Of a stretch of 64,000 nucleotides of DNA, positions 34,340 to 42,956 are shown one piece after another. The first letter of the stretch is position 1. Each line of letters starts with the position of its first letter. The DNA is from an uncultured Flaviramulus sp. (GTDB lineage: Bacteria; Bacteroidota; Bacteroidia; Flavobacteriales; Flavobacteriaceae): contig CANKVS010000004.1 of assembly GCA_947487155.1 (NCBI GenBank), positions 26,652 to 90,651 of the forward strand, written 5' to 3'. The notes below the pieces were generated by a model. It made no database searches and had not been told where the DNA came from. It was given only the letters and a program-made list of their open reading frames with translations. The position numbers and the translations under genes were made by a program.

Positions 34340-34418
34340 AAATATGTTTTACAATGCTATAAATATTATTATAAATGTTACATCTAACCTTACTTAATAA
34401 AACAATAAACTGCGCTAG

Positions 34419-36272
34419 ATGAATCATTTTTTAAATATTTTAAAGTATGCAAAACCGTATAAACGATATGCAGTTGGTCATATCATTTCAAACATCTTTT
34501 TTGCGCTATTTGGCACCTTGTCGTTTGTGGCTTTAAAACCCATGCTGGATGTTATTTTTAAGAAAGATGTAGATCCTTGTGGAGAAGACGTGGCTTTAAT
34601 TACGCCTGTAAAACCTGTATATGAGGGTTTAAAGGATATAGGAGATTATGCTGAGGGTTATTTAGAGTTTCTAATGTATCAATTTACAGGAGGCGATAAC
34701 TCTAAAGCTCTTGTTTTTGTTGTTTGTTTAATTATAATTATGTTTTTGCTTAAAAACATTTCAGGGTATTTAGCCAATTATTTTTTGGTTTTTTTACGTA
34801 ATGGGGTTATTCGGGATTTAAGAAATAAAGTTTATAAAAAAACTATTGAATTGCCACTTTCTTATTTATCAGAACAAAGAAAAGGCGATATTTTATCAAG
34901 AGTAACAAGCGATGTTTTAGACTTACAATATTCATTTCTATCTGTTTTAGAACTTATAGTTAGAGAGCCACTTACTATTATATTTACCATTACAGCTATG
35001 CTTATTATTAGTGTAGAACTCACTCTATTTGTATTTGTTTTTATTCCAGTTATGGGATGGATTATTTCTATGATTGGTAAAAGTTTAAAACGAAAATCAG
35101 ATCGGGTTCAAAAAGAACAAGGCACATTTTTATCAACTTTAGAAGAGACTTTAACAGGTTTGCGCATTATAAAAGGTTTTAATGCTGAAGAAAAATTTAA
35201 TGAAAAATTTCAAGAATCGACCTCTCGTTTTTATCATTTTTCAAACAAATTATTAAATCGTCAAAACTTAGCATCACCAACCAGCGAGTTTTTAGGTATT
35301 TGTATGATTGCTATTATTTTGTGGTACGGAGGAAGCTTAGTCCTTAGTGGCGATACAAAATTAGACGGTAGTACCTTTCTTGTTTACATGGGGTTATCTT
35401 ATAATATACTAACACCTGCAAAAGCAATTTCAAGAGCACTTTATAACATTAAAAAAGGAGGAGCCGCTGCCGAAAGAATTCAGGAAATTATCGACACTCC
35501 AAATCCATTAAAAGATAAAGACAATGCCAGTATTAAACATAGTTTTGATTCAGAAATAGAATTCAAAAATATTTCTTTTAAATACGAAGATGACTATGTT
35601 TTAAAAGACTTTTCCTTAACCATTCCAAAAGGAAAAACAGTAGCTTTGGTTGGGCAATCTGGCAGTGGAAAATCTACTATTGCGAACCTCATCACACGTT
35701 TTTACGATGTTAATAAAGGAGAAATATTAATAGATGGCGTTAATATTCAAGATTTAACAACTAAGTCACTTCGTGCTCAATTAGGCATTGTTACACAAGA
35801 TGCTATTTTATTTAACGACAGTATAAAAAATAATTTACAACTAGGTAATGAAACCGCTACAGATGAAGATATAATTGAAGCTTTAAAAGTAGCTAACGCC
35901 TGGGAGTTTGTAAAAGATTTAAAAAATGGTATTGACACCAATATTGGTGATTCGGGCAATAAGATTTCTGGAGGACAAAAACAGCGTTTAAGTATTGCCA
36001 GAGCAATTGTAAAAAGTCCCCCAATTATGCTTTTAGATGAAGCGACCTCAGCACTAGATACCGAAAGCGAACGTTTAGTACAAATAGCTTTAGAAAACAT
36101 GATGAAAAACAGGACATCTATTGTAATTGCCCATCGATTGTCTACCATACAAAATGCAGATGAAATTGTTGTTTTAAACAAAGGAGAAATTGTTGAACAA
36201 GGCAAGCATAATGAGCTTATAGAAAAAAATGGTGTCTACAAAAAATTAGTAGATATGCAAAGTTTCGAATAA
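34419..36272 (+). CDS. ABC exporter, MsbA-like half-transporter (fused TM and ATPase domains)
   Basis: The 617-residue protein has six membrane helices in the first 350 residues and a C-terminal ATPase domain with Walker A (VGQSGSGKST), signature SGGQKQRLSIARA, Walker B with LLDEATSALD, and the H-loop (IVIAHRLSTIQ). It should work as a homodimer in the cytoplasmic membrane. MsbA-type lipid A flipping is likely by resemblance, with drug or lipid export as alternatives. A long first periplasmic loop (VDPCGEDVALITPVKP onward) is larger than in E. coli MsbA and is seen in flavobacterial versions. A strong terminator follows. Confidence 0.9.
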   Translation: MNHFLNILKYAKPYKRYAVGHIISNIFFALFGTLSFVALKPMLDVIFKKDVDPCGEDVALITPVKPVYEGLKDIGDYAEGYLEFLMYQFTGGDNSKALVFVVCLIIIMFLLKNISGYLANYFLVFLRNGVIRDLRNKVYKKTIELPLSYLSEQRKGDILSRVTSDVLDLQYSFLSVLELIVREPLTIIFTITAMLIISVELTLFVFVFIPVMGWIISMIGKSLKRKSDRVQKEQGTFLSTLEETLTGLRIIKGFNAEEKFNEKFQESTSRFYHFSNKLLNRQNLASPTSEFLGICMIAIILWYGGSLVLSGDTKLDGSTFLVYMGLSYNILTPAKAISRALYNIKKGGAAAERIQEIIDTPNPLKDKDNASIKHSFDSEIEFKNISFKYEDDYVLKDFSLTIPKGKTVALVGQSGSGKSTIANLITRFYDVNKGEILIDGVNIQDLTTKSLRAQLGIVTQDAILFNDSIKNNLQLGNETATDEDIIEALKVANAWEFVKDLKNGIDTNIGDSGNKISGGQKQRLSIARAIVKSPPIMLLDEATSALDTESERLVQIALENMMKNRTSIVIAHRLSTIQNADEIVVLNKGEIVEQGKHNELIEKNGVYKKLVDMQSFE

Positions 36273-36292
36273 ACAAGAAAACTTATAAAACT

Positions 36293-36330
36293 AAAAAAGG
36301 ATAGAGATTTGGGCTTCTATCCTTTTTTTT
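36293..36330 (+). terminator. Terminator of the ABC exporter gene
   Basis: The stem AAAAAAGGATAG / CTATCCTTTTTT has a 12-nt loop followed by a T-run, 20 bp after the stop. Confidence 0.85.
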
Positions 36331-36335
36331 GTCCA

Positions 36336-36361
36336 TTGCTAGACTTGGGGACGACTAGCAA
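36336..36361. repeat. Perfect inverted repeat upstream of the second ECF sigma gene
   Basis: TTGCTAG and CTAGCAA are separated by 12 bp, directly after the exporter terminator. The rest of the 290-bp gap to the sigma gene is AT-rich, with TATATTTA at about 36531 as the nearest promoter-like match. Confidence 0.5.
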
Positions 36362-36564
36362 CATAAGTAGGTTTCTGATACAAACATAAAACAAATAAAT
36401 ATATTTCACAAGAAAATAATGCTTTTTATCGTAATTTAATTACACTTTATCGATAAAATATTCATAACTCATTAATTATAAACACTTTGTATTTATAATA
36501 AAAAACAAACTCACTCAATTTAAACTTTTAGTATATTTATTAGTCTAAATGCTAAACAATTTTT

Positions 36565-37107
36565 GTGATTGACGAAGCACAACTATTAGAACAATTAAAA
36601 TCAAACACCAATAGAGAACAAGCCTTTAGAGCCTTAATAACGCTTTATAAAGAGCGTTTATATTGGCACATTCGTAATATTGTTAAATCACACGAAGATA
36701 CCGATGATGTGCTTCAAAACACGTTTATTAAAATTTATAAAAACATTAATAATTTTAAAGGAGATAGTAAGTTATATTCTTGGATGTATCGTATTGCGAC
36801 TAACGAATCTATAACCTTTATAAACAAAAACGCGAAGCGCTTACAAATTACTAATGAGGAAGTACAGCAACTAGCTATAAATAATTTAGTTTCCGATGTG
36901 TATTTTGAAGGTAGCGAGATTCAATTAAAATTACAAGAAGCCATAAATAAATTACCTCCAAAACAACAACTTATTTTTAATATGAAATATTTTGAAAATA
37001 TAAAATATAAAGATATGGCAGATATTTTAGAAACCAGCGAAGGTGCATTAAAAGCATCTTATCATATCGCAGTAAAGAAAATTGAAACCTATTTAACTAA
37101 AAATTAA
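36565..37107 (+). CDS. ECF RNA polymerase sigma factor
   Basis: The 180-residue protein has region 2 (ALITLYKERLYWHIRNIV, HEDTDDVLQNTFIKIYKNI, then a tryptophan-containing SWMYRIATNESITFINK) and region 4 (LPPKQQLIFNMKYFENIKYK, EGALKASYHIAVKKIE). The start codon is GTG; no in-frame ATG is nearby. It belongs to the ECF group paired in flavobacteria with a small membrane protein and a periplasmic Spy-like protein, both encoded directly downstream (33 and 11 bp gaps). The trio probably forms one operon for an envelope stress response. Confidence 0.92.
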   Translation: MIDEAQLLEQLKSNTNREQAFRALITLYKERLYWHIRNIVKSHEDTDDVLQNTFIKIYKNINNFKGDSKLYSWMYRIATNESITFINKNAKRLQITNEEVQQLAINNLVSDVYFEGSEIQLKLQEAINKLPPKQQLIFNMKYFENIKYKDMADILETSEGALKASYHIAVKKIETYLTKN

Positions 37108-37140
37108 ACCTTTATTACAAATTAAGGTCTTAATGATATA

Positions 37141-37629
37141 ATGAAGCAAAACAAATTACATAACATAAAAAACACAGGGTTTAAAACACCAAATGCTTAC
37201 TTTAAGGGTTTAGAAAATCAAATACTAAATCAAGTTAAACTTAGTGAAATAGATAATTCTGGTTTTAAAATGCCAAAAGACTATTTAGATACTGTCGAAA
37301 ATCGTGTAATAAGTTCACTTTCTTTAAAAGAAGAAACCAAAGTCATTTCATTATTTAGTAAACGGAATATTATTTATATTTCTAGTATTGCTGCTGCTAT
37401 TTTACTAGTATTTAATTTATCTGTTTTTGAAAAAGATGTTTGGGATTTAGAAGCAGAAACCGTAGAAAACTACATAATAGATGAAGCCATAAGCACATAC
37501 GAAATAGCTGCGTTATTAGACGATGAAGATTTAATAGAAGATAATTTTATAAATCATAGTTTCTCTGATGAAATTATTGAAAACTATGTATTAGATAACA
37601 TTGATATTGAAGAATTAATATTAGAATAA
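37141..37629 (+). CDS. Single-pass membrane protein, probable anti-sigma factor
   Basis: The 162-residue protein has one membrane segment at about residues 78-96 (IIYISSIAAAILLVFNLSVF). The cytoplasmic part holds two copies of one motif: GFKTPNAYFKGLENQILNQV (13-32) and GFKMPKDYLDTVENRVISSL (42-61). The periplasmic part is strongly acidic (ETVENYIIDEAI, LLDDEDLIEDN, DNIDIEELILE). Its place between an ECF sigma gene and a Spy-like gene suggests that it holds the sigma factor at the membrane. It has no similarity to FecR or zinc anti-sigma proteins; the role is inferred from position and topology. Confidence 0.7.
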   Translation: MKQNKLHNIKNTGFKTPNAYFKGLENQILNQVKLSEIDNSGFKMPKDYLDTVENRVISSLSLKEETKVISLFSKRNIIYISSIAAAILLVFNLSVFEKDVWDLEAETVENYIIDEAISTYEIAALLDDEDLIEDNFINHSFSDEIIENYVLDNIDIEELILE

Positions 37630-37640
37630 AAAGCAAGATT

Positions 37641-38096
37641 ATGCGAACACTTATACTTTCACTTTTTGTACTCTGCATGTCATTTAGTGCACTTTCTCAA
37701 CAACAAGACCGCAGAAATAAAATTAAAGCACTTAAAGTATCATTTATAACAGAAAAACTTGACTTAACCGAAAGTGAAGCTCAAAAATTTTGGCCCATTT
37801 ATAATGCTTACGATGAAAAAACATTTAAACTAAAACATAGAGAATTACGAGGTATTCGTAAAAACATTAAGAATAATGCAAGCACACTTACCGATGCAGA
37901 ATCTCAAGTTTTATTAGATAAATTAATTGCAGCTGAAAAAAAACTATATGAAGCAAACAGTCAGTTAATTCTCAAATTAAAAAAAATCATTTCTCACAAA
38001 AAAATTATTCTACTTAGAGTTGCTGAAGAAGACTTTAACAGAAAACTATTTGATGAATATAGAAAGAAACGCCATAGCGATGAAAAAAGGAAGTAA
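37641..38096 (+). CDS. Exported Spy/CpxP-like helical protein (sensor component of ECF system)
   Basis: The 151-residue protein has a signal peptide (ILSLFVLCMSFSALSQQ) and is otherwise highly charged and helical. The segment SFITEKLDLTESEAQKFWPI resembles the LTxxQ region of Spy/CpxP chaperones (LDLTESEAQKFWPIYNAYDEK). It would sit in the periplasm and sense or buffer misfolded proteins, feeding back on the membrane protein encoded 11 bp upstream. The C-terminus is strongly basic (YRKKRHSDEKRK). Similar proteins are annotated in flavobacteria as sensors of ECF-type sigma factors. Confidence 0.75.
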   Translation: MRTLILSLFVLCMSFSALSQQQDRRNKIKALKVSFITEKLDLTESEAQKFWPIYNAYDEKTFKLKHRELRGIRKNIKNNASTLTDAESQVLLDKLIAAEKKLYEANSQLILKLKKIISHKKIILLRVAEEDFNRKLFDEYRKKRHSDEKRK

Positions 38097-38111
38097 AAAC
38101 CCTTTAGCTAA

Positions 38112-38795
38112 ATGAAACACATCGTTGTACTTACTGGAGCTGGTATGAGTGCCGAAAGCGGTATTAAAACCTTTAGAGATACCGATGGATTATGGGAAGG
38201 ACACGATGTTATGGAAGTAGCAACTCCAGAAGGTTTTGCAGCAAACCCTAAACTTGTTTTAGATTTTTACAATCAACGCCGTAAACAACTACTTGAAGTA
38301 CAACCAAACACTGCGCACCTAGGTTTAGCCCAATTAGAGAACAACCATAAGGTTACGATTATTACTCAAAATGTTGACGATTTGCATGAGCGCGCAGGTA
38401 GCACTAATGTTATTCACTTACATGGCGAATTACTAAAAGTAAGAAGCACGCATAACGCACATGATATACAAGACTGGAAAACCGATTTGGTTTTAGGTGA
38501 CACTTGCAAAAAAGGTTATCAATTACGTCCACATATTGTTTGGTTTGGAGAAGATGTTCCTATGATTGAAAAAGCTGTAACCATCTGCGAAACTGCCGAT
38601 ATTTTAATTATTATTGGCACGTCTATGCAAGTATATCCTGCTGCAAGTTTAATGCATTATGTACCAAAAAGTACACCCACTTATTTTATAGACCCCAAGC
38701 CTAATATTAAAAGTAAAAATCATTTAACAGTTATTTCAGATACGGCAACTATTGGAGTAGACAAAGTTGTTGAATTGTTAAAGAGTAAATTTTAA
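38112..38795 (+). CDS. cobB: NAD-dependent protein deacylase, sirtuin (CobB-like), lacking most zinc cysteines
   Basis: The 227-residue protein carries the sirtuin blocks GAGMSAESGIKTFRD, TQNVDDLHERAG, HLHGELLKVR (catalytic His), RPHIVWFGEDVP and IIGTSMQVYPAASL. The Y-x-x-R pair in FYNQRR, which binds acyl carboxylates in SIRT5 and E. coli CobB, predicts desuccinylase as well as deacetylase activity. The zinc region is reduced: between HLHGEL and RPHIVWFGE there is one cysteine where E. coli CobB has four, so the structural zinc is probably absent. The gene follows the Spy-like gene by 15 bp, probably at the end of the same operon. Confidence 0.9.
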   Translation: MKHIVVLTGAGMSAESGIKTFRDTDGLWEGHDVMEVATPEGFAANPKLVLDFYNQRRKQLLEVQPNTAHLGLAQLENNHKVTIITQNVDDLHERAGSTNVIHLHGELLKVRSTHNAHDIQDWKTDLVLGDTCKKGYQLRPHIVWFGEDVPMIEKAVTICETADILIIIGTSMQVYPAASLMHYVPKSTPTYFIDPKPNIKSKNHLTVISDTATIGVDKVVELLKSKF

Positions 38796-38830
38796 AATTA
38801 GTTCTATGTTGCTTATCTAAGTATAGTGTT

Positions 38831-39520
38831 CTATTCTAAAATTGTTGTTTTATTTTCTTGTTTTAACGAATAAAACACTACACAAGAAATAATTAAAATA
38901 AAGAACACAAATATTAATTTATAAATGCTTAAATTCATTTGTAAAACGCCATAATGAGATATTCCTATTAAACGATTTAAAACATGGAAACTTAAAAAAG
39001 TTAATAATTTACTAACTATTATAGTGCTTACTAAAATTGGAATACTTGTCAACTTTCTGATATTTAAATTTACATTTTTATATTTTTTATAAGAGAACAT
39101 TAATAATATAAAAGTTGATAATATAAGTAGCCCTACAGAAACAAAACTTAAATTTTTATCATTTACACCAAGCTTGTTAGCTATTAGTATCGATAAATTT
39201 GCCAGTAAGCTTGTTATTGTTAAAAATGCAACAAATAGTAATATACCTTTTAGATATGGAATAATTTTATTTTTAAAATATATTCCTTTATTAACTTTAC
39301 TAAATTCAGTTACTAATTCTTCTATATTTCCAATTCTTTTTTTTGCTATTAGCATTGATTCTTCAGCACTTAAGCCTAATTTTTGTAACTCATGAATTTC
39401 ATCCTCTAAATGACTTTCCAATTCGTTAATATTATCGTCAGTCATATTTGAGTTTTTGGATAATTTTGACTTCCATATCTCTACACTTTCTTTTAGATTA
39501 AACTTGGTTCTATTTTCCAT
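38831..39520 (-). CDS. HAAS/DUF1700-like membrane protein paired with PadR
   Basis: The 229-residue protein starts at 39520 (MENRTKFNLKESVEIWKS). The first 75 residues are a HAAS-type helical domain (NINELESHLEDEIHELQKLG, then AEESMLIAKKRIG), which in known systems interacts with PadR regulators. About four hydrophobic helices follow. The gene overlaps the end of the PadR gene by 28 bp, so the two are translationally linked. Its job is probably to sense a membrane signal for PadR, by analogy; the signal is unknown. Confidence 0.8.
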   Translation of the reverse strand: MENRTKFNLKESVEIWKSKLSKNSNMTDDNINELESHLEDEIHELQKLGLSAEESMLIAKKRIGNIEELVTEFSKVNKGIYFKNKIIPYLKGILLFVAFLTITSLLANLSILIANKLGVNDKNLSFVSVGLLILSTFILLMFSYKKYKNVNLNIRKLTSIPILVSTIIVSKLLTFLSFHVLNRLIGISHYGVLQMNLSIYKLIFVFFILIISCVVFYSLKQENKTTILE

Positions 39521-39843
39521 AATTTTGATATAATTTGATTGATAATTGTCCAACTTTCTTTTTCAGTTAAGAGCTCCTTCCTTCCTTTATCACTAATTTT
39601 ATAGTATTTCCTTTTTCTTCCTGATTCGCCAATTTTCCAATAAGATTCTATGAAGCTTTTTTTCTCTAATTTGTGTAACACTGGATATAAAGTTCCGTCT
39701 CCATATTCTATTTTTCCATTAGATATTTCTTTTACGTTTTGTATTATTTCATAGCCATAAGACTCCTTTTTAGAAAGTACTGATAGTATAATTGGTATAG
39801 ATGAAGCTCCAATTAATTCTTTTGATAATTTTTTCATATTCAT
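39493..39843 (-). CDS. PadR family transcriptional regulator
   Basis: The product has about 116 residues from the ATG at 39843 (MNMKKLSKELIGAS); starts at 39837 and 39861 are also possible. It is a winged-helix protein: IILSVLSKKESYGYEIIQNV is the recognition region, IEYGDGTLYPVLHKLEKKSF the wing entry, and GRKRKYYKISDKGRKEL the wing. PadR proteins repress nearby genes and commonly act with a HAAS-domain membrane protein, which is encoded next and overlaps it. The pair is an isolated two-gene unit on the minus strand. Confidence 0.92.
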   Translation of the reverse strand: MNMKKLSKELIGASSIPIILSVLSKKESYGYEIIQNVKEISNGKIEYGDGTLYPVLHKLEKKSFIESYWKIGESGRKRKYYKISDKGRKELLTEKESWTIINQIISKLWKIEPSLI

Positions 39844-39967
39844 ATTATTTATAGCAAACATACATAGAAGTTCGATGTTTAAAAAATAAAAACATGTTTT
39901 TTTAGAAAAAAGAATTCTAATGTCCTAAAATTATTGCTTAGATAAACACTACTACCCTAGTTAAATT

Positions 39968-40002
39968 AAAAAGCTGATAAACACAGTGTTTATCAGCTTT
40001 TT
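39968..40002. terminator. Long perfect hairpin terminator after fucI
   Basis: AAAAAGCTGATAAACAC and its exact complement are separated by one base, so the inner pairs form the loop. An A-run and a T-run flank it. It lies 45 bp after the fucI stop and should end that transcript. Confidence 0.85.
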
Positions 40003-40047
40003 AATTTTATTTAACTACCCTCAACACAAGCGCTAAGAGGCAATTTT

Positions 40048-41841
40048 TTATTTAGAAGACATCCCATAAAGTGCTCCATAAGTATGACAAGCTCGATAAT
40101 CTGAACCTTCTTTATCCATACCAAATGAAGCCCAAGCACTAGGTCTAAATATTTTATCTTCATCTACATTATGCATATTTACAGGAATTCGTAACATTGA
40201 TGCTAATGAGATTAAATCTGCACCTATATGCCCATATGTAAATGCACCATGATTTGCGCCCCAATTAGCCATAACACTATATACATCTTTAAAAGCACCT
40301 TTACCCGTTAAGTTTGGCACAAACCAAGTGGTTGGCCAAGTGGGATTTGTTCGTTCTACTAAAGTATCATGTACATTTTCTGGTAAGTCTATTGTTTTAC
40401 CTTCGGCAATCTGTAATACGGGACCTATGCCCTTAACAATGTTAATTCTACACATAGTAACAGGCATATCGCCTTTTGTATTAAAGGTTGACGAATATCC
40501 GCCACCTCTAAAGTATTCTAACATTCCTGGTCCCCATGTTGTATTATCTAAACACTTTTGTGCTTCTTCTTCTGTAATATCCCACCAAGGTTTCATTACT
40601 GGCTTTCCATCAATAGTTTGTTCTCCTGTACCATCTAATGCCGATGCTCCAGAGTTTATTAAATGAATAAATCCGTTTTTAGCGTCACCTGTTAACTCAT
40701 GCCCTGTTACACGTTTTACAGATTCTGGACTCCAATATGTACGTACATCACTAAATATTTGAGCAGCACCAGTAATTAGATGCCCAAATAGCATTGATAC
40801 ACCATTTAAGGAGTCGTTTTCTGTAGCTACCATAAATGGTTGTCTAAGTCCGTTCCAATCAAATGAAGATGTTAAAATAGCTTCCATAAAGTCGCCATTA
40901 GGGAAATGATCTGTCCATTGTCTCTGGCCTTGGAACCCTCCCGAAATAGCATTTCTCCCTAAAGCTTCTTCGCCATACCCTAAGGCTTTTAGTTTAGGGT
41001 TTCCAATCATTAAGTCGCGGCCTATTAGTGCCATTTTAACAACAAATTCCCAATCTTTATCTAAATCTTCTCTCGATTTCTGTCTGTCTTCAGGGTTATA
41101 ATCTTTTCCTTCCTTACAGTTTGCTTTAGTCCACGCTAAAGCTTTTTCGTATTCTTCTTTATCGTATATTTCTTTATCTATTCTTCTTATAAATTCAGAC
41201 ATGTCAATATATTCACATCGCATGCCTAAAAATCTTTCAAAAAAATCAGCATCAACTATAGATCCTGCAATCCCCATAGACACAGCTCCCATTGATAGAT
41301 ATGATTTCCCTTTCATTGTAGCTACAGCAAGACCTGTTCGCGCAAAACGTAACAGCTTGTCTTGAACATCATCAGGGATTGTAGTATCGCCACTATCTTG
41401 AACATCTTTACCATAAATACTAAAGGCTGGTAAACCTTTTTGATTATGTCCTGCTAAAGCTGCTGCTAAATAAACAGCACCAGGGCGTTCTGTTCCATTA
41501 AATCCCCAAATAGCTTTTGGAATTGTAGCATCCATATCTATGGTTTCACTACCGTAGCACCAACAAGGTGTTACTGTAAGCGATAATCCAACACCTTCTC
41601 TACTAAATTTATCAGCAGATGCTGCTGCTTCTACAACGCCTCCAATACAACTATCAGAAATAACGCATTCTACTTTACTACCATCTGCATGTCGTAAATT
41701 TTCTTCTAAAAATGACGCTGCGTTTTTCGCCATTTGCATTGTTGTTTCTTCTAGTGATTCTCGAACACCATCCAATCTTCCGTCTATTACTGGTCGTATT
41801 CCTATTTTTGGCAATTGCCCTACTAAAGTTTTATATTTCAT
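40048..41841 (-). CDS. fucI: L-fucose isomerase
   Basis: The 597-residue enzyme converts L-fucose to L-fuculose (and D-arabinose to D-ribulose), with Mn2+. It starts [20 protein letters not shown] as FucI proteins do. The metal and catalytic residues are recognisable: Glu in [17 protein letters not shown], Asp in [10 protein letters not shown] and His in [15 protein letters not shown], matching Glu337, Asp361 and His528 of the E. coli enzyme (591 residues). It is divergent from an araC-type regulator and probably controlled by it. A strong terminator lies downstream. It would process fucose released by the GH95 enzymes of this window. Confidence 0.96.
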   Translation of the reverse strand: MKYKTLVGQLPKIGIRPVIDGRLDGVRESLEETTMQMAKNAASFLEENLRHADGSKVECVISDSCIGGVVEAAASADKFSREGVGLSLTVTPCWCYGSETIDMDATIPKAIWGFNGTERPGAVYLAAALAGHNQKGLPAFSIYGKDVQDSGDTTIPDDVQDKLLRFARTGLAVATMKGKSYLSMGAVSMGIAGSIVDADFFERFLGMRCEYIDMSEFIRRIDKEIYDKEEYEKALAWTKANCKEGKDYNPEDRQKSREDLDKDWEFVVKMALIGRDLMIGNPKLKALGYGEEALGRNAISGGFQGQRQWTDHFPNGDFMEAILTSSFDWNGLRQPFMVATENDSLNGVSMLFGHLITGAAQIFSDVRTYWSPESVKRVTGHELTGDAKNGFIHLINSGASALDGTGEQTIDGKPVMKPWWDITEEEAQKCLDNTTWGPGMLEYFRGGGYSSTFNTKGDMPVTMCRINIVKGIGPVLQIAEGKTIDLPENVHDTLVERTNPTWPTTWFVPNLTGKGAFKDVYSVMANWGANHGAFTYGHIGADLISLASMLRIPVNMHNVDEDKIFRPSAWASFGMDKEGSDYRACHTYGALYGMSSK

Positions 41842-42010
41842 AATGCTTTTATTTTAGTTTATTTATGTGGTATTAAAAGTATAAAAATATTTGGTGTTTT
41901 CGTTTGTGTTAACAGTTCTATCTCACTCAAAACTAGAATTTATATCTGAAGGCATAAATACTCAAAAGCATTATATTTGTATCTAATTTAAACACCTGCT
42001 TATAAAAATA
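41842..42010. promoter_or_regulatory. Divergent fucI / araC control region
   Basis: The 169-bp region has a TATATTTG -7 element at 41972-41979 for the regulator gene. Directly after it comes TATCTAATTTAAACAC (41980-41995), which recurs exactly upstream of the kinase gene at 44709-44724. Confidence 0.55.
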
Positions 42011-42916
42011 ATGAAGTATATACATGAAAAAGAAGTAGGAGATCCATCTAAACAACGCCAAATTTTTACCAATATTGATTTAAAACTTTTATGTTGTCGG
42101 TTTTGGTCTTTTTCTCTGTGGGATTGTAATAATATGATTTTTCCATATTGGCGTATGTATTGGAATAAAAATGATGGTGGAATAATTGAATATAATGAGG
42201 AAATATACCAAATGGATAAAAATTTCTTATATGTAATTCCTCCTTTTACTTCTTTTAATGCTAAATATTCAAAAAATCATATATATAACGAGGGTATTCA
42301 TGTTTCTGGAAAACCTGTAAAATTTACAGGTGAAAAAGCAAAAACAGAAGACAAACACTTATTACACTTTTTTATTCATTTTAATTTAGGAGTTCCTTTT
42401 GACAATGTAAACCCTGGTATACATAAAATAAAATTATCTAATCATTATAGGGATACGCTAAATGATATCATCATAAATTTAGGGATTGAGAATAAAAAAT
42501 TTCCAATAAAATTCAACTTAAAACTGCAATCGTTTATTACAGAAGTACTGTCTAATATGGATAACGAATTGTGGCAAACCATTAATATAGATCAACGCGT
42601 TTTAAAAATACTGCGTTATATAGAGTATAATATGAATGGAAATCTTAGTAATGATTTTTTAGCTTCGGAAGTTAATATGGCTCCAAATTCGTTTGCTCGG
42701 TTATTTAAAAAAGAAATAAAAATTACTTTACATGCCTTTATTCAAAAGCGAAAAATTGCTAGAGCTTGCGAGTTATTTGACCATTCTAATAAAACCATAG
42801 AAGAAGTTGCCTATATTTTAGGCTACGCCAATCGCTATCATTTCTCAAGAGTATTTAAATTGGTAACAGGTGCTACTCCAGCAACTTACAGATTAGGTGC
42901 TGTAATTAAAATTTAA
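42011..42916 (+). CDS. AraC family transcriptional regulator
   Basis: The 301-residue protein has an N-terminal cupin-like sensor part (about 1-180) and a C-terminal double helix-turn-helix: LASEVNMAPNSFARLFKKEI, then TIEEVAYILGYANRYHFSRV and FKLVTGATPATYR, the AraC signature. It lies between fucI (divergent) and the sugar kinase (convergent, 40 bp apart), so it is the likely fucose-responsive regulator of both. The sensor domain contains aromatic residues (FWSFSLWDCNNMIFPYWRMY) suited to a sugar. The effector is inferred from context. Confidence 0.9.
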   Translation: MKYIHEKEVGDPSKQRQIFTNIDLKLLCCRFWSFSLWDCNNMIFPYWRMYWNKNDGGIIEYNEEIYQMDKNFLYVIPPFTSFNAKYSKNHIYNEGIHVSGKPVKFTGEKAKTEDKHLLHFFIHFNLGVPFDNVNPGIHKIKLSNHYRDTLNDIIINLGIENKKFPIKFNLKLQSFITEVLSNMDNELWQTINIDQRVLKILRYIEYNMNGNLSNDFLASEVNMAPNSFARLFKKEIKITLHAFIQKRKIARACELFDHSNKTIEEVAYILGYANRYHFSRVFKLVTGATPATYRLGAVIKI

Positions 42917-42956
42917 CTTTGTTGTATTTTTTATTTTAATCAAAAAAATATAGATT

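Noticed and set aside
34307..34387. 26-codon reading frame after the phosphohexomutase gene
   Set aside because: It is formed by the 19-bp duplication, is very Tyr/Lys-rich by AT bias, and has no resemblance to a known peptide.
35777..36205. 142-codon open frame antisense to the ABC exporter ATPase domain
   Set aside because: It lies wholly opposite conserved Walker and signature motifs and has the Ser/Ile-rich composition of an antisense shadow.
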